Positions 58,383-60,648 of a DNA stretch of 60,648 nucleotides are shown one piece after another. The stretch comes from a virus. The notes under the pieces are model-generated. The model saw only the letters and a list, made by a program, of their open reading frames with translations. It made no database searches and was not told the DNA's origin. How positions within the stretch are numbered: the first letter of the stretch is position 1; every line of letters starts with the position of its first letter. The stretch is taken from the IMG/VR virus record IMGVR_UViG_3300038424_000095, positions 1-60,648 of that record; one strand, written 5' to 3'. The position numbers were made by a program, and so were the translations under genes.

Positions 58383-58874
58383 ATGACGATAAACCAGAGA
58401 GAAAAAGCCTTCGTAACGGAAGATGAACAAAATACCTACATCGAACACCCCGCCGTCTTCTGCCTGTCCGATGGGACAAAATACACTCCCGACTTCTACT
58501 GCATTGAAACAGACGAATTCATAGAGGTCTCCGGTACGAGGCAAGCTCACGCCCAAAATAAAGGGAAATACGAACGCTTCAGGGCTGATTACCCAAACCT
58601 GAAGTTTCGCATTGTTAATACAGGCGCATGGAAGGAGAACAATGTGAAAAATCATGATCAGAGCCAAAAAGCCATAGCCTACCGCCTCGGAATAAGTCAG
58701 GTGACAGTAAGCGAGGTTAAACGAGGCAATAAACATACAACCAACAAAGACCTTGCGTTGATGCTTTCCGCCGCTACTGGGAAGCCGGGGATTGATTTTA
58801 TCAGCCCCAGGGCTCGGGAAGCTTACATATTGGCCTATCCGGAGCTTCAGAGCATTCAGGAGCCTACCCCATGA
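58383..58874 (+). CDS. Nuclease-fold/HTH fusion protein
   Basis: A 163-residue protein; the ATG is 6 bases after the promoter -10, so leaderless. Residues 15-70 (TKYTPDFYCIETDEFIEVSG, then RADYPNLKFRIVN) have the strand pattern of a PD-(D/E)XK-like or Holliday-type nuclease fold with an altered catalytic K (EVS). Residues 90-160 (SQKAIAYRLGISQVTVSEVKRGN) are an XRE-like HTH. An internal AAGGAGAACAAT followed by GTG at 58644 could give a separate 76-residue HTH-only product. Function unknown. Confidence 0.6.
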   Translation: MTINQREKAFVTEDEQNTYIEHPAVFCLSDGTKYTPDFYCIETDEFIEVSGTRQAHAQNKGKYERFRADYPNLKFRIVNTGAWKENNVKNHDQSQKAIAYRLGISQVTVSEVKRGNKHTTNKDLALMLSAATGKPGIDFISPRAREAYILAYPELQSIQEPTP

Positions 58875-58923
58875 CCGCCCACAGAGACCTTATCCTCGTC
58901 TCAAAAACCCAAAGGAGGAACCC

Positions 58924-59121
58924 ATGTTCAAGATTGAGAAAGGAATACCGATGTCAAAGCGCAGAAAATACCCTTTTGCAGAAATGGAAATCGGAGACTC
59001 CGTGTTTATTGAAGGACTCAAGAGCGTGGCCGAAATATCTGGATCCTTCCGGGGCCATAGGCCAAAGAAATTCGCAACTCGCCAAGTAGACGGCGGCATC
59101 AGAGTCTGGAGAATAGCATGA
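58924..59121 (+). CDS. 65-residue phage regulatory-type protein
   Basis: ATG after AAAGGAGGAACCC. MFKIEKGIPMSKRRKYPFAE then KKFATRQVDGGIRVWRIA, a pattern repeated in small phage proteins of unknown role; the latter part resembles the R.V.GG.RVWR ending of these. Upstream sits a 17-residue coupled leader frame from 58871. Confidence 0.58.
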   Translation: MFKIEKGIPMSKRRKYPFAEMEIGDSVFIEGLKSVAEISGSFRGHRPKKFATRQVDGGIRVWRIA

Positions 59122-59180
59122 CCCCCCACGCCGAACTGATCTTTGTAGCAGAAACAGGAAAGGAGGCACGCCATGACTAA
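59118..59180 (+). CDS. Possible coupling leader peptide
   Basis: ATGA overlap with the previous gene gives MTPHAELIFVAETGKEARHD, whose 3' end carries the AAAGGAGG site of the next gene. A similar frame starts at 58871 (MTAHRDLILVSKTQRRN). The two agree more in residues than in bases, which favours translation, but the peptide is short. Confidence 0.3.
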   Translation: MTPHAELIFVAETGKEARHD

Positions 59181-59838
59181 AACTGAAATTAAAAAAATCC
59201 TCGACGCACATCTACTCTGGATCAGAACTGATGGCAAAGAAGGGAGCAGGGCGAACCTCTACGGGGCGAACCTCTCCGGGGCGAACCTCTACGAGGCGAA
59301 CCTCTCCGGGGCGAACCTCTCCGGGGCGAACCTCTACGAGGCGAACCTCTCCGGGGCGAACCTCTCCGGGGCGAACCTCTACGAGGCGGACCTCTCCGGG
59401 GCGAACCTCTCCGGGGCGAACCTCTCCGGGGCGAACCTCTCCGGGGCGAACCTCTACGAGGCGAACCTCTCCGGGGCGAACCTCTACGGGGCGAACCTCT
59501 CCGGGGCGAACCTCTACGGGGCGAACCTCTACGAGGCGAACCTCTCCGGTCTACTGAAAAGAAATTCGGTCCACAGCCTTCTGACCGTTATCAATTGGGG
59601 TCAATTGCCCGATGACCTTACCCTTGAGATGATGCGCCATGACGCCGAATCGTGCGGCCAAGAAGCAATGCAGGCGTGGGTTGACAGCGGTCTGTGCCCC
59701 TTCCATGACTCAGTCCGGGATTACCAGTTTCAGGAGAATAAGGCTCTTTGGGTTAAGGGCTCGCCGCAGTATCGCGGCATGGAGTTGCTGAAGAAACTCT
59801 GCGAAGCCAAGGGTTACAAACTTGAGGCCACCCCATGA
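59173..59838 (+). CDS. Pentapeptide-repeat protein with C-terminal domain
   Basis: A 221-residue protein after AAAGGAGGCACGCC. Residues 27-126 hold 20 pentapeptide repeats of the form A(N/D)L(S/Y)(G/E), which fold into a right-handed quadrilateral β-helix. A helical N-terminal segment and an 85-residue C-terminal domain (VHSLLTVINWGQLPDD, FHDSVRDYQFQ) flank it. Pentapeptide proteins can mimic DNA and inhibit gyrase; whether this one does is not shown. The repeats are nearly identical in DNA, so length is likely variable. Confidence 0.8.
   Translation: MTKTEIKKILDAHLLWIRTDGKEGSRANLYGANLSGANLYEANLSGANLSGANLYEANLSGANLSGANLYEADLSGANLSGANLSGANLSGANLYEANLSGANLYGANLSGANLYGANLYEANLSGLLKRNSVHSLLTVINWGQLPDDLTLEMMRHDAESCGQEAMQAWVDSGLCPFHDSVRDYQFQENKALWVKGSPQYRGMELLKKLCEAKGYKLEATP
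59251..59550 (+). repeat. Twenty tandem 15-bp coding repeats
   Basis: Units GCGAACCTCTCCGGG, GCGAACCTCTACGAG and GCGAACCTCTACGGG alternate 20 times with one GCGGACCTC variant. Near-identity at third positions implies recent expansion by slippage or recombination rather than slow divergence. Confidence 0.9.
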
Positions 59839-59900
59839 AACCCCACGAAACGCCAGGCTCGGACTGGGCTTGGGACTATCTTTCTAAGGAGGAAACGAAA

Positions 59901-60128
59901 ATGCGAGTGATCTTCCTACACAAGAACGATGTGTTGTTGATCATGGACTGCCCGGACAACACCAGGGCGATAGACCTTGCCTATGAGACAGACCTGCTCG
60001 CCATCCAGGAGAAGTGTGCCGGAAGCGACATCAAGGTCGAACTCGTATCCCCCTTCCGGACCGGTCACACGGCGCTGTATCAGCCGACAGAGGAGTTTGT
60101 GAGTCTGAGAGGTGGCCCCCATGCCTAA
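59901..60128 (+). CDS. 75-residue hypothetical protein
   Basis: ATG after AAGGAGGAAACGAAA; an in-frame ATG at 59835 adds 22 residues and overlaps the previous stop as ATGA. MRVIFLHKNDVLLIMDCPDN then AIDLAYETDLLAIQEK, a small α/β protein. Ends overlapping the zinc-ribbon gene by 8 bases. Confidence 0.55.
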   Translation: MRVIFLHKNDVLLIMDCPDNTRAIDLAYETDLLAIQEKCAGSDIKVELVSPFRTGHTALYQPTEEFVSLRGGPHA

Positions 60129-60408
60129 ACTCGTCTGCGTCAAATGCCAAGTGGAACTGAGACCCGAGTTGAACGGCTTCAAGGTTGTGGAAATGATGAG
60201 CGATGACAGACCCTACAAAATATGGGACTCAGACAAATGGAAGTGCCCGGAATGCGGCTTCGAGGTCGTGTCAGGTTTTGGTTATAACGCCGAGAAAGAA
60301 CATTTCGAGACCGGTTTTGACACTCTCTTGGGGAAGATAGAGGCATCGCCAAAGACGGACTGGTGTTATGACTACGAAAAAGTAAAGGCATATGGAGGTG
60401 CCCAATGA
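60121..60408 (+). CDS. Zinc-ribbon protein (complete copy)
   Basis: A 95-residue protein; ATG after GAGAGGTGGCCCCC overlaps the previous stop. CVKCQVELR (5-13) and CPECGFEVV (40-48) form a zinc ribbon; the rest is charged. Its end is repeated at 2-97. Stop overlaps the next ATG (ATGA). Confidence 0.65.
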   Translation: MPKLVCVKCQVELRPELNGFKVVEMMSDDRPYKIWDSDKWKCPECGFEVVSGFGYNAEKEHFETGFDTLLGKIEASPKTDWCYDYEKVKAYGGAQ

Positions 60409-60521
60409 ACCTCAAAGCCGCCTACCTCTGCATCGACTGTGATTCTGTATGGGAGCCCCAAGGCCCCATCATCTCCTGCCCCCGCTGCACGTCCTCTATC
60501 TGCGTCCCTCTGGCAGCGTGA
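60405..60521 (+). CDS. Small zinc-ribbon protein, truncated copy
   Basis: A 38-residue version of the gene at 94: MNLKAAYLCIDCDSV, then SCPRCTS, ending LAA because codon 39 is TGA where the other copy has TGG. Both CxxC pairs are intact here. The stop is probably a strain polymorphism or an error. Confidence 0.5.
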   Translation: MNLKAAYLCIDCDSVWEPQGPIISCPRCTSSICVPLAA

Positions 60522-60634
60522 GTGCCCACTCAGACGATGACCGACAAGGTATGCGTGAAGGTCGCCCAACCCGAGCCGCCGAAGAGGGGGAACAGGAGAT
60601 TTATGCGGGCCATGAGAGAGCCGAGGGGGGTGTG

Positions 60635-60648
60635 ATGTCGGATTTCAG
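60635..60648 (+). CDS. Start of the 324-512 gene, cut by the window end
   Basis: ATGTCGGATTTCAG repeats the first codons of the acidic zinc-ribbon-like gene at 324. The gene continues at the window start because the genome is circular. Confidence 0.6.

Larger units (their letters stand above)
60312..60648. repeat. Right copy of terminal redundancy
   Basis: Matches 1-337 with two differences (see that entry). It contains the start of the small zinc-ribbon gene with an intact CIDC but a premature TGA, so the two copies carry different coding states of one gene. Confidence 0.9.

Noticed and set aside
59251-59550. Tandem array as a CRISPR-like repeat
   Set aside because: Units are contiguous with no spacers and encode pentapeptides; no Cas genes are present.
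59231-59557. Frame of repeated GRTSP units
   Set aside because: It is the +1 shadow of the pentapeptide repeat array and is explained by the 15-bp unit.
1-60648. tRNA genes
   Set aside because: No cloverleaf with a T-arm GTTCRANNC and acceptor pairing was noticed by eye; a tRNAscan run would settle this.

Overview
The window is an almost complete circular genome of a temperate, short-tailed (podovirus-like) tailed phage, probably assembled from a metagenome. The first 337 bases recur at the end with two mismatches, leaving about 60.31 kb of unique sequence. A portal, terminase, HK97-type capsid, scaffold, two tail adaptors and large ejection-type proteins are present, and no tape measure, sheath or tail tube gene is seen. 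That fits a podovirus. A tyrosine integrase and a divergent immunity region make it temperate. The host is probably a Gram-negative bacterium: there are Sec signal peptides, a lipoprotein, a D,L-peptidase endolysin and an O-antigen ligase-like membrane protein, and ribosome sites are AGGAGG-like. The species cannot be named from sequence alone.

Layout. From the immunity region near 57.5 kb one arm runs rightward through the window end and start (57.6-60.6 kb, then 1-7.8 kb). It holds HTH regulators, a pentapeptide-repeat protein, many small zinc-ribbon proteins, a likely annealing protein with a PD-(D/E)XK exonuclease, a radical SAM enzyme, the integrase and an HNH gene. The other arm runs leftward on the minus strand: early regulators, HNH genes and replication genes (57.3-53.5 kb), DNA packaging (52.9-50.1 kb), portal, scaffold and capsid (48.5-42.5 kb), exported and fibre-like proteins and tail adaptors (41-30 kb), ejection proteins and enzymes (30-16 kb), then exported proteins and lysis genes (16-7.7 kb). 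Most neighbouring genes overlap by ATGA or TGATG, so translational coupling is the rule. A free-standing plus-strand unit (52.97-53.51 kb) has its own promoter, palindromic operator, two genes and terminator.

The most unusual region is 16.3-27.3 kb. Four overlapping genes encode a DDAH/amidinotransferase-like protein, a phosphatidylserine-decarboxylase-like protein, an agmatine-deiminase-like protein and a 2818-residue polyvalent ejection-type protein. The first and last share an N-terminal VI(S/G)D(E/D)E motif. A complete HNH endonuclease gene lies antisense, codon-for-codon in register, inside the 2818-residue gene, which stays open through it.

Other notable points are the many exported proteins among virion genes, a duplicated promoter that probably gives two leaderless messages, an integrase and an HNH enzyme sharing one N-terminal domain, and six HNH genes in total. 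No tRNA genes, CRISPR arrays or insertion sequences were recognised. All functions are read by eye from motifs and context.
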